Source: Prorocentrum cordatum
Lineage: Eukaryota; Sar; Dinophyceae; Prorocentrales; Prorocentraceae
Assembly: GCA_963575745.1 (NCBI GenBank)
Contig: CAUYUJ010000359.1
Location: 489,370 to 553,369 of the forward strand
DNA length: 64,000 nt
Direction: 5' to 3'
Shown: positions 56,130-64,000 of the stretch, one piece after another
Position numbering within the stretch: position 1 is the stretch's first letter
Layout of the letters: the number at the start of each line of letters is the position of its first letter
The notes under the pieces: generated by a model
Told to the model about the DNA's origin: nothing
The model's database searches: none
The model's input: the letters and a program-made list of their open reading frames with translations, nothing else
Program-made: the position numbers and the translations under genes

Positions 56130-56333
56130 TCGGCGGCGGGCGAGAGGGGGAAGTGTGAAAGGGCGGGCCTTCTCAGGAAGCTCGGAGGTCCCCCGGCCTT
56201 CTGACAAGTTTTCGAAGCCTCCCCCGAAGGCACGAAAAAACCTCTCAGAAGGCCAGGAGGCCTTCTGAGAAGCCCCGCCGCCCTCTCAGAATGCCCTCTC
56301 CTTCTCATTTTGCCCCTCGCTCGCCGCCGATCT
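56130..56333. mobile_element. TIR element family 1, copy 3
   Basis: cgggcgagagggggaagtg at the left and ccctcgctcgccgccg at the right. The interior has gccttctgagaagcc and ccttctgacaag palindromes, as in the copies at 1-107 and 42,745-42,953. It lies in the inferred intron between exons B and C. The stretch 55,977-56,129 has no supported feature. Confidence 0.75.
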
Positions 56334-56415
56334 CAGGCAGGCAACTGACGCGCGACTGTCGAGGCAGTCAAGCTCCTTCTTCTGCGCCGCCCGCGTCGAT
56401 GTTTGGAGGCATATG

Positions 56416-56569
56416 CTTAGGTCGGGCATGTCGTCCCACAGGCAGATGTTGGACAAAAACTGAAAAAAGAGTACGCAAACATGGTCAAACGTACTAGAAA
56501 AATCATCCCCGAACTATTGTTTGATAAGATTTCTGAATATCCCCCCTGTAGAGGGACAGGCCCGACTTC
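56416..56569 (-). mobile_element. TIR element family 4, copy 2
   Basis: 154 bp from ttaggtcgggcatgtc to ggacaggcccgacttca. The interior resembles the copy at 44,979-45,091 (aactattgtttgat and tttctgaatatcc). Flanks show a 16-bp imperfect direct repeat (12 of 16), not a clean 8-bp duplication. From 56,570 to 56,906 no gene is supported. Confidence 0.75.
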
Positions 56570-56906
56570 ATTTTGGGGGTATGTGCCGCTCTCCCCGTCG
56601 CTCGGACGTCCATTCCCTGTGCTTTGTTCGGTTTCGTGCGTGTTTATTTTCGCAGGATGACCCAGGATGCTCCTCAATAATCCCCGCCGAGAAAAAGTGC
56701 ACACTTCCGAGCGATACCAAGCTTGGGGGAGCTGCGCCCGGGGCCCCTCGCTCCCCCCGAAGACGTGCACGGTGCACCCCCCGAACGGAGGCTAAACGGT
56801 GCCTGGGCGCCCCTCGGCATATGTTCTGCAAAGCTTCGCCCGGTTGTCGTGGACCTGTTGGCGGCTTTTGTGGTTCTTCTGGTTGGATCCGGTCATTACG
56901 CGTTAA

Positions 56907-57077
56907 TCGGCGGTGGACAAATCTCCCTTTAGTCAACCTCTCTCTAATGGAAACGGTCCAGGACCGAAACCAACGGACCTGGACCCGCAAAAATGGCGGC
57001 CGCGACGTCCTCTCGCGAACCGAAAACGGCCAATTCGCTAATCGACGTGTCAGGGTACGAGGTCTGTCCACCCCCGA
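56907..57077. mobile_element. TIR element family 5, copy 2
   Basis: Near full-length match to 45,529-45,699, from tcggcggtggacaaatctc to gaggtctgtccacccccga. No clear target duplication was found. It abuts a low-copy stretch (57,078-57,370) whose other side abuts a family 4 end. Confidence 0.8.
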
Positions 57078-57370
57078 GGTAAGAGTACAGCAGGGTCCGA
57101 CCACAAGAAGACATCTTCCATAAGAAACCCGACCCTGAGACCCTCAGGATGCGCACTGATGTTTGCTGTGGGAGCGTCAGGCTTGCCATAGCAAGACAGT
57201 AGACAACAAACACGAGAAACCGAAGGCACCCTGGAGGAAGGAAGGGTGTTTCTTGGCATGGGCCTCCACTGTATACGTTTGAGCTGAACGTGCGTGTGGT
57301 TGCCATCTAACTCGGAGTACAGCAAGCCCGTATCGTAAGGATGTGCGGTGGGGGCGCAAAGGGTTAGGTC
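57078..57370 (-). CDS. possible exon between two TIR elements, frame ambiguous
   Basis: A low-copy segment bounded by a family 5 element on one side and a family 4 end (57,371) on the other. On the minus strand a strong pyrimidine tract and acceptor (cttccttcctccag) lies at about 57,231. After it, all three frames remain open for some distance, one with VGFLMEDVFLWSDP and another with FLVFVVYCLAMASL. Codon composition is not GC-ending as in the neighbouring exons. The element-bounded position suits an exon, but coding status and frame cannot be settled. Confidence 0.25.
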
Positions 57371-57514
57371 GGGCATGTCCCCAAACATGCGGATTTTGGA
57401 TGAAAAATAAACATAGTCAGAACAGACCCCAACCATGCTCAAAATTAGCCTGACGAGGACCCAACCATATGCAGTTGCGAGTACCACAAGGCAAGTTGAA
57501 CGAACGAGAGGGGT
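57371..57514 (+). mobile_element. TIR element family 4, left end, leading into the 90-bp array
   Basis: ttaggtcgggcatgtccc followed by gcggattttggatg and aaacatagtcagaac resembles the left part of the copy at 56,416. It continues into gaggacccaaccatatgcag, the leader of the 90-bp array. The matching right end was not found. Confidence 0.55.
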
Positions 57515-58690
57515 GTGCCGAAATCTGTGCGGTGTGCGCATAGTAACGCAGCCACTGGGGCCTTCGGTGGAGCTCCCAATGGGGCCACGAAACGTGCAAG
57601 AGGTGTGCCGACATTGGTGCTGTGAGCGCATTGGAACGCAGCCACTGGAGCCTTCGGTGGAGCTCCCTATGGGGCCACGAAACGTGTGAGGGGTGTGCCG
57701 AAATGGGTGCGGTGGGCGCATGCGAGCGCAGCCACTGGGGCCTTTGGTGGAGCTCCCTGTGGGGCCACGAAGCGTGTGAGAGATGTGCCGAAATGGGTGC
57801 GGTGGGCGCATGAGAACGCAAGAATTGGAGCCTTCGGTGGAGCTCCCTGTGGGGCCACGAAACGTGTGAGGGGCGTGCCGAAATGGGTGCGGCGGGCGCA
57901 TGTTAACGCAGCAACTGGGGCCTTCGGTGGAGCTCCTTATGAGTCCCCGAAACGTGTGAAGAGGTGTGCCGAAATGGGTGCGGTAGGCGCATGTGAACGC
58001 GGCCACTGTGGCCTTCGGTGGAGCTCCCTATGGGGCCAAGAAACGTGTCAGGGGTGTGCCGACATGGGCGCGGTGGGCGCATGCGAACGCAGTCACAAGG
58101 ACTTCGGTGGGGCTCCCTGTGGGGCCACGAAACGTGTGAGGAGTGTGCCGAAATGAGAGCGGTGGGCGCATGTGAACGCAGCCACTGAGGCCTTCGGTGG
58201 AGCTCCCTGTGGAGCCACGACACGTGTGAGGGGTGTGCCGAAATGGGTGCGGTGGGCGCATGTAAACGCAGCCACTGTGGCCTTCGGTGGGGCTCCCTGT
58301 GGGGCCGCGAAACGTGTGAAGGGTGTGCCAAAATGGGTGCGGTGGGCGCATGCGAGCGCAGCCACTGGGGCCTTCGGTGGAGCTCCCCATGGGGCCACGA
58401 AGCGTGTGAGGGGTGTGCCCAAATGGGTGCGGTGGGCGCATGTGAACGCAACCACTCGGGCCTTCGGTGGGGCTCCCTATGGGGCCACGAAACGTGTGAG
58501 AGGTGTGCCGAAATGGGTGCGGTGGGCGCATGTGAACGCAGCCACTGGAGCCTTCGGTGGAACTCCCTACGGGGCCACGAAACGTGTGAGGGGTGTGCCG
58601 ACATGGGAGCGGTGGGCGCATGTGAACGCAGCCACTGAGGCCTTCGGAGGAGCTCCCTGTGGGGCCACGAAGCGTGTAAGGGGTGATGGT
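57515..58690 (+). repeat. 90-bp minisatellite, locus 3
   Basis: Thirteen units of 90 bp, more diverged than locus 2, with core ccttcggtggagctccc, ggggccacgaaacgtgtg and gtgccgaaatgggtgcgg. Constant-frame open readings of up to about 280 codons occur on both strands and are not called. The array ends in a gat/gag-rich stretch (58,684-58,750). It lies in the inferred intron between exons B and C. Confidence 0.95.
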
Positions 58691-58917
58691 GATGATGATG
58701 CGGATGATGATGACGATGGGAGGAAGGAGGAGGGGGAGGAGGAGGAGGCAAGCTAGGTGCGCTCGCGTCATATCTGACGTCCTACCCCTCCCTCCCATCC
58801 CTTACCATGGCGCTGATTTTCTCTATCCGCGGACGCGTGTCGTAGCGGACCTGTGGCTCCGCGCGCGCGCGTAGTGGGTGGTGGTGCGCGTGCGTGCGTG
58901 CGTGCGTGTGTGCGTGG

Positions 58918-58944
58918 TTGTCGTGGTGGTGGTGGTGGTGGTGG

Positions 58945-58975
<31 letters not shown>

Positions 58976-59030
58976 GGTTGTGGTGGTGGTGGTGGTGGTG
59001 GTGGTGGTGGTGGTGGTGGGGGTGCGGCGG
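58918..59030. repeat. GGT trinucleotide tract
   Basis: ggt repeats following a cgtgcg-rich stretch (58,860-58,917). No gene. From 59,031 to 59,340 the sequence is low-copy with no supported feature. Confidence 0.95.
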
Positions 59031-59344
59031 CGGCGCGGTGGTGGCGGGCGGATGGGCGCGCGAGAAAGAGGCCCGCGCTGGGGCGAGAACGCCATCCTGA
59101 ACGATGGAGGCCAAACACCGATCCGAAAATGAGGCCCACGCTGAAGCGGGAGCACGATTCGGAACGATTCGGGAGCAGAAATGAGGCCGACGCCTCAGCG
59201 AGAGCAGCATTTTGGAAAACAACGCAGGCGAAAACCCGTTTCCCGGGAATCCTGTGTAAAAAAACAGTACGCGGGGGGGGGGCGGATATCTTCGGGACGG
59301 CATCAGGGGAAGTGGGAGAGTATTTTCATATTGTGTAATCGTAG

Positions 59345-59465
59345 AGGAGAGGAGGAGTGACGCGGGGCGCTGTCTCTTCAAAACGAGAACCCAACACCAC
59401 AGGATGGTTGGGAAATAATGAAAACATCGACCCCAGACTATTTTAAAGTACTATGTTTGAATCTT
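59345..59465 (+). repeat. conserved trailer after the 90-bp array, copy 3, plus family 4 interior
   Basis: cttcaaaacgagaaccc and aacaccacaggatggttggg match the trailers at 22,940 and 54,175. Next come aaaacatcgaccccagac, tattttaaagtac and tttgaatc, which match the interior of the family 4 elements. This ties the minisatellite to that element family. Confidence 0.7.
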
Positions 59466-59584
59466 CGACTCAGCGCCAGAGCTTTGGAAGGCCATGTCGA
59501 CGCTTTGCGGGCAGAGCGCGGCCAGCGGAGGCGACCAAGGATGGGCAGAGGGGGCGAGGATGCATGAGGGGCAACGCTAGGGAA

Positions 59585-59765
59585 GGACTGGCACAGGGGG
59601 GGATGCATCGACCTGGAATCGGCGATACATCGCCCATCGATCGGCGATGTGCTTCTGGTAGTAGATCCGCACATTCCTGGGCAGGCTGGGGCTATCGGGC
59701 CTCTATCGGCGATCAACGGGCGATTGGGGGTCGATGCATCCCCCCCTATGCCTGTCCCCCCCCTA
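59585..59765. mobile_element. TIR element family 3, complete copy
   Basis: About 180 bp. The left arm (ggactggcacagggggg, atgcatcgacctggaatc, ggcgatacatcgcc) and right arm (ggcgatcaacgggcgatt, gggggtcgatgcatcc, cctatgcctgtccc) are inverted copies over about 60 bp. It lies downstream of exon B in the inferred intron. Confidence 0.85.
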
Positions 59766-59823
59766 TCGTTGCCCCCAAATGCAAGGGTAGCCTTGGGTAG
59801 CCTTGGAAAGTCGCTCATCCTAC

Positions 59824-60080
59824 ACAGTCGCGAGCCCCACACGATCGGAGGACGAACACGACGGCACCAGCACGGAGGGGGGAACAAACGACGAGGCGAC
59901 GCTTTTCCTTCCTCGACTCCTCCAACTCGTAACCGGTAGGGCATGTTCGGATGGTGTCGGAGTACTCTGTCTTCGTCTCCGTGCGTGCAGGCACGCCCTC
60001 ATAGATGCACCAGTCCTCGCCGTCAACGACCTTTCTTTCCATCGGCAACTCGCATTCCACTTGGTAGGTGCATTGACATC
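59824..60080 (-). CDS. cysteine-rich gene, exon B
   Basis: The acceptor is a pyrimidine-rich stretch ending ttacccaag. The first complete codons read CQCTYQVECELPM, followed by a stretch with GEDWCIYEGVPA and TCPTGYELEES. This is clearly homologous to the central part of exon F: C-x-C-x-Y-x-V-x-C-E-x-P-M, then G-E-x-W-C-x-[FY]-[DE]-G-V, then C-P-x-G. The exon starts with two bases of a codon, exactly completing the single base left by exon A and giving Gly. The 3' end is uncertain. If the gtagga donor at 59,823 is used, the exon ends in phase 0 as required by exon C, but the last 25 codons look less constrained and an earlier donor is possible. Confidence 0.75.
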
Positions 60081-60235
60081 CTTGGGTAACAGAGAAGATG
60101 CCGACCCTCAGATCCGGGAGTCGCACCTTTCTTCACAGCGGGCGGTTCCGCCTGGTTCTGGGCCACATGGACCCTCGCGGATCTAGGGCTCTACGGGGAA
60201 ATCCGCAATGTACAGCTGGACCCGGGACATAATCA

Positions 60236-61000
60236 CATCCTCCAAGAACATGAGACCCTCCGCCGGCGAAACCACACAGAACATCCAAGGGTTTCATCCC
60301 CAAGATACATCAGAACATCCAGCAAAGACGAAGACCACTAGGGTACACTCCCCGAACCGACCTCGATCTTATTCCTCGGTCCGACTGTACCAATACCGCC
60401 AATCCCCCGATCGCTCCCGGGGCGCGCTCTGACAAAAAAATCGAAGCGAATCCCCCCGCGGCGACGACGGAGACCCTGGCCTGCCAGGAGGCCCAGCAAG
60501 AAGGAGAACGATGGCACGATAGTGCTGTAGCGGGGCGTACTGTCGAACCGGAGACAACAGAGCATCCTCCAAGAACATGAGACCCTCCGCCGGCGAAACC
60601 ACACAGAACATCCAAGGGTACTACCCTCCCGAGGATTCGCGATAACATCCAACAAGCACGAAGACCACTGGGGCACCCTCCCCGAACCGACCTCGATCTC
60701 ACATCTCGGCCCGACTGCAGCGGTGTAGTTTTCAAAATGCTGCAAAATATGCCCGCGACGTCGGACTTCGGGGCATACCCCTGGCTCCCCGGACATCTCA
60801 GAGAACATCCAAGGGTACCCTCCCCAAGGTTCACAATGACATCCAACAGACACGAAGACCACTAGGGCACCCTCCCCGAGCCGACATCGACCTCACATCT
60901 CGGTCCGACTGCAGCGGTGCAGCTTCCAAAGTGCTGCAAGATATGCCCGCGACGTCGGACTTCGGGGCATACCCATCGGTCGGAAGAAGCACGTAGAAAC
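60236..61000 (+). repeat. tandem units of about 230-330 bp in an intron
   Basis: Three related units: catcctccaagaacatgaga at 60,236 and 60,564, and a partial unit with acatccaagggtaccc near 60,796. Shared blocks are cacgaagaccac, ccccgaaccgacctcgatc and cgcgacgtcggacttcgg. Minus-strand open frames of about 175 codons through them repeat with the unit and are not called. Confidence 0.8.
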
Positions 61001-61327
61001 ATGAAGTAGGAAGGCGTTGAAAATAGATTGGGTGGCCGCTCGCCCCCTAAAGAGGACGGAAGAGGTGAAGCCACTCGATCATGGAAGCAGGAAGGCGCGG
61101 AAAGCAGATTGGAATCTGGGAATCCAAAAAATACCTACTTTCAACGACCGACGGGTACCCCTGGGCTCCCCGGACCTCTCCCGGGGGGCGCCCCGACCAG
61201 GACCCCGCGGCGAACCCAGCCGCGGGGGGGGGGCGGCGCGGGGCCCCCGGAGGAGGCCCAGACGGGCGGGAAGCGATGCGGAGGCATGGGCGTCGGCATG
61301 GGCGTCGGCATGGTTCTTGACTACCTA

Positions 61328-61486
61328 CCAGACCACCCCAACCCAACCCGAAGACCCGAATTTCGGGTTGGGGGGGGGTATGGGTTCCATACGTGTTTTT
61401 TCGATGTTCCGCGACCCCCCCCCCCAACTAGAAATGGAGGGTAAATCGAGACCTTCGGGTTGGGTTGGGGTGGTTTGGTGGGTGGA
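61328..61486. mobile_element. TIR element family 6 (ccaccccaacccaaccc ends)
   Basis: ccagaccaccccaaccc with aacccgaag at the left is matched by the inverse cttcgggttgggttgggg with tggtttgg at the right, about 27 bp each. The interior has C-rich and aaatttcgggttgg stretches. From 61,001 to 61,327 no feature is supported. Confidence 0.7.
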
Positions 61487-61599
61487 GAGTTCTGAGACGA
61501 AGCCAGGATGAGGGCAAACTCGGGCGAGGCTAAGTCCAGCATCCTCGAGATCCGGCGGCTCTGGAGGATGCCTCCGCCCGCCGCGGCCTCCTCGGAGCG

Positions 61600-61849
61600 T
61601 CCCGCGCAACGCTCTGAGAGAGCGTTCATGGAGCGCTCTGGCAACGATTTTTCTCGTCGCCCTGGCATCCAGAGAGGTGCCCTCGAAGGCTTTGGAAACG
61701 ATTTCTCGTCGCTCTGGAAACGCTCCACTCCAGCGTTCTGGGGCGCTCTCAGAGCGCTCCAGCGTTCTGGAGCGCTCTGGAAACGATTTCTCGTCGCTCT
61801 GGAGACGATTTCTCGTCGCCCTGGCATCCAGAGAGGTGGTGGTGCGTGC
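61600..61849. repeat. repeat of a fragment from the exon A 3' end and its intron start
   Basis: Blocks of tggaaacgatttctcgtcgc recur five times. The sequence cgccctggcatccagagagg leading to ccctcgaa(g/c)gc(t)ttgg occurs at 61,655-61,695 and again at 61,815-61,862, where it is the end of exon A. The exon end with its donor has therefore been partly copied into its own intron. Confidence 0.7.
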
Positions 61850-62120
61850 CCTCGAACGCCTTGGGGCAGTCGCAGTCGTACTGGCACGTGAGGGGAGCGC
61901 CCGCGCCGCCTGGCGCGGATTCCGAAAACATGAACGTTTTCTGCCTCGGCGTTTCGTCTTTGGGCGGCGGGAACCTGTAGAATAACGGCGTCGGAACCAG
62001 CACAGAAACGGCAAAACGGAACCGGTAACAAAATCGGCCCTCGCGTTTCCAGGGCCCACGAGGGGTGCGAGGGCCCGCGCCGATCGGCGAAACAATGAGG
62101 ACGAAAACGATCCTGAGCAT
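61850..62120 (-). CDS. cysteine-rich gene, 5' part: signal-peptide-like start and exon A
   Basis: An ATG at 62,120 opens MLRIVFVLIVSPIGAG, a plausible secretion signal (one basic residue, a short hydrophobic core, small residues). The frame is continuous to LTCQYDCDCPKAFE. However, a good acceptor (gttattctacag) at 61,975 suggests that a short intron may separate the signal sequence from exon A proper (61,850-61,974, 41 codons). Exon A ends with one base before GCACGC, a GC donor, and its phase fits exon B exactly. DCDCP parallels DCECP of exon F. The start lies within one arm of an inverted-repeat element (62,109-62,286), which may supply the promoter or mean that the true start is elsewhere. 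Confidence 0.6.
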
Positions 62121-62286
62121 TTTCTTGGGGTGGAGGGCTCAGGGAGAAATCCATGCGGGCATTTGCACCTCGAAAATCAATCCGTCTTGCGACTAACCTT
62201 TGGCAGATTCAAGCCTTGAAAATCAATCGAAACGGCATTTCAGATTTCACCCTTTGCCCTCCACCCAAAGAAAATGCTCGGCGATC
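62109..62286. mobile_element. TIR element overlapping the start of the cysteine-rich gene
   Basis: The left arm (62,109-62,151, containing the complement of the start ATG) and right arm (62,243-62,286) are inverted copies over about 43 bp (for example ccctccaccccaagaaaatg against ccctccacccaaagaaaatg). The centre has two gaaaatcaatc repeats. From 62,287 to 62,414 nothing is supported. Confidence 0.7.
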
Positions 62287-62414
62287 ACAACCCTGGTTCC
62301 AGAAAGGCGGATGTCTCACGCCAGCCTTCGGCGGGCGGGCGGGCGAGTTGCGCCGAAGGTGAGGCCCTTCCCAAATCTCCGACGTCATGATTTTGACATA
62401 CTGGAAAGGGGCCC

Positions 62415-62580
62415 AGGTACACACGAATAGATAAACACAAATCCCAGGATCCCCCTATCTATTACGCTTTCTGGACTTTCATCTTCCCCTTCCACTCCCA
62501 ATGTTTTTTCTGTACTTTCCTGGAAATCGACGTTGAAGTATGCCTGTGTGTGTGTGTGTCCCTTCTCCCCTTGAATAGCT
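62415..62580 (+). repeat. dispersed repeat shared with 28,262-28,440
   Basis: cacaaatcccaggatccc, a pyrimidine-rich stretch and tactttcctggaaatc in the same order as the other copy. It ends in a TG tract. From 62,581 to 62,870 are gacccgggtca-type repeats (palindromic tgacccgggtca) and no gene. Confidence 0.65.
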
Positions 62581-62875
62581 AATGTCAACACCTAGTTCGG
62601 GGATCTTCTGACCCGGGTCAATCCAGACCCGGGTCAGCAAGAAACCAAAAAACTGCAATGCAGGAAAACAAAAACTGCAACGCAGGGCTTCGCAAACCCG
62701 GGCCAACCAATATGCGCGGCCGCCTCGCGGCTCGCTAACCCGGGTCAGCCAGAGGGAGCCTTCGCAGGATCCTGCAGGATCCGGTGCCCTGGCTGACCCC
62801 CGTTTGCACTGACCCCCGTCTCTGAGGCCCCGACTAGTGACCTCGACCCCTTCCCCGCGACCGGCTGTACATCCC

Positions 62876-63085
62876 GAGAGGTGTACGGCAGGTTCGTGTC
62901 GTGCCGACCCCAGCGTTGGTTTTTGACACCGCAGGGATCGTTCAACCTTGAACGATCGGCCGCTGCCGCAACGTCCGATCGTTCAACATCGATCGATTCT
63001 GGGTCGCCGGCGGCGTTCAACCTTGAACGCCCGCGCTGGGGTCGCCGCTGGTCGACACGACGCAAACCTACCGTATTGTCCGACG
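62876..63085. mobile_element. TIR element with gttcaaccttgaac palindromes
   Basis: gtacggcaggttcgtgtcg at the left is mirrored by cgacgcaaacctaccgtat at the right, followed inward by ccccagcg and its complement. Inside are two gttcaaccttgaacg palindromes and cgatcgatt. Confidence 0.6.
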
Positions 63086-63137
63086 TCCCCCCGGGCCCGG
63101 CGAGGACCCCTGGAGGTCGAGAACAAAGGGCGCGCGT

Positions 63138-63247
63138 GCACCTCCTCCTCCTCCTCCTCGTCCTCCTCCTCCTCCTCCTCCTCCTCGTCCTCCTCCTCCT
63201 CCTCCTTCTCCTCCTCCTCCTCCTCCTCCTCCTCCTCCTCCTTCTCC
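63138..63247. repeat. CTC trinucleotide tract
   Basis: ctc repeats with ctcgtc interruptions. No gene. From 63,248 to 63,544 no feature is supported beyond open frames of compositional origin. Confidence 0.95.
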
Positions 63248-63544
63248 TGGCTCTTGCACCGAGGAGCTGCGCTACGACGGACAGGAGGCGTTCGCCTCCT
63301 TCCCAAAGGAGATTCCTTCCGTGGCCGAGGAGGGGGGGGGCCAACGACGCACGAACGACCGAACGACGACGACGAACGAAAATGGAGAGGTCCGAGCTCC
63401 AGAACACAACTGTGCAAGCGAACAACAGAAGCGCCTCACTTCGTGACGTGTCGCGGCGCCAGCATGTCTGGTTCCCCGGAACGCCCCCCCTCCTGGAGCC
63501 CGACCCCCTCCAGCGGGCTCGCCCGCACCTCCACGAGGTCCAGG

Positions 63545-63712
63545 AGGCGGAGGAGGAGGAGGAGGAGGCGGAGGAGGAGGCTGGGGAGGAGGAGGAGGAG
63601 GGGGAGGAGGGAGGAGGAGGGGGAGGAGGGAGGAGGAGGAGGAGGAGGAGGCGGAGGAGGAGGCTGGGGAGGAGGAGGAGAAGCTGGAGGAGGAGGAGGG
63701 AGGAGCAGCAGC
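63545..63712. repeat. GAG trinucleotide tract
   Basis: gag repeats with ggcggagg and gctggggagg interruptions. The latter block occurs twice. Confidence 0.95.
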
Positions 63713-63904
63713 GGCCTCGAACTTCGGCGACGAGATCGCCAGCAGGTCGGCGACGGGTCCCCGCTTTGGCGAATCGCCACGTGCCTGGGCGTGGTGGGAC
63801 TATCCGGCACCTCGTCGGCGATCCATCTGCGAATGGGGGGCGGCCGACGCCTTCCGCCCTGAGCCTCTCCCCCCCCCTGTCGTTGCCCCTGGTGCCTGCA
63901 GGGG

Positions 63905-63999
63905 GAAGCCCCGCCCCTCCAGCGGGTGCGTCCCGCTGCCCCTCGAGGCACTCGAGCTTCTCGTGCGCGGAATCGACGCCCTCGAGAATGCTTGTCTGA
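63905..63999 (-). CDS. possible exon at the window edge
   Basis: One minus-strand frame reads SILEGVDSAHEKLECLEGQR and continues Ala/Gly-rich to a possible GC donor (cctgcag then gcacca). Composition and codons resemble the exons of the cysteine-rich gene and the coiled-coil gene. It is cut by the window, so the acceptor and partner exons are not visible. It could belong to a gene upstream of the cysteine-rich gene or be a chance frame. Confidence 0.3.
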
Positions 64000-64000
64000 T

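Noticed and set aside
60310-60862. Minus-strand frames of about 175 codons in the 60.2-61.0 kb repeats
   Set aside because: The translation repeats with the DNA unit and lies in an inferred intron.
63436-63951. 171-codon minus-strand frame near the right edge
   Set aside because: Its middle is encoded by the GAG tract. Only the edge exon in another frame looks natural.

Overview
This is nuclear DNA from a repeat-rich eukaryote, most likely a dinoflagellate. There are no bacterial operons or ribosome-binding sites, and no rRNA or tRNA gene was seen. The best clue is at 35,229-35,249: a 21-base stretch matching the dinoflagellate spliced leader at 20 positions, 71 bases upstream of the first ATG of an intron-poor coiled-coil gene. 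The candidate splice sites include GC-AG introns, and small terminal-inverted-repeat (TIR) elements lie at exon edges. Both are known from dinoflagellate genomes.

Layout. 1-600: ends of dispersed elements. 600-27,080: a satellite array. Long monomers of about 575 bp run to about 18.1 kb, and short monomers of about 250 bp that lack a 325-bp segment follow. An 89-bp minisatellite (20.3-22.9 kb) is embedded in the array, itself split by a TIR element. 27.1-34.1 kb: one possible exon at 28.2 kb, degenerate G-rich repeats carrying a family of about 36-nt palindromes, then a poly-C run and tetranucleotide repeats. 34.4-37.4 kb: the spliced-leader relic and the coiled-coil/poly-Q/membrane-segment gene on the plus strand, with two apparent frame switches. 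37.4-44.9 kb: minisatellites, at least five kinds of TIR or foldback elements and a 1.7-kb CTA-type trinucleotide tract.

44.9-62.1 kb (minus strand): cysteine-rich exons that read best as one large gene for a secreted, modular protein, with a signal-peptide-like start at 62,120 and modules at 61.9, 60.0, 55.3, 54.7, 46.6, 46.1 and 45.2 kb. Reading frames agree across most of the inferred introns. The introns hold most of the repeats, including two 90-bp minisatellites of the same family as the one at 20-23 kb. Several introns begin or end inside TIR elements. One 113-bp element, flanked by a perfect 8-bp target duplication, sits in exon sequence. 62.1-64.0 kb: more TIR elements, CTC/GAG tracts and a possible exon cut by the window edge.

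The sequence shows repeats, palindromes, frames and splice-like motifs directly. The single-gene model, the retrocopy origin of the coiled-coil gene and the introner interpretation are inferences that need transcripts and family searches. Protein functions are largely unrecognised.
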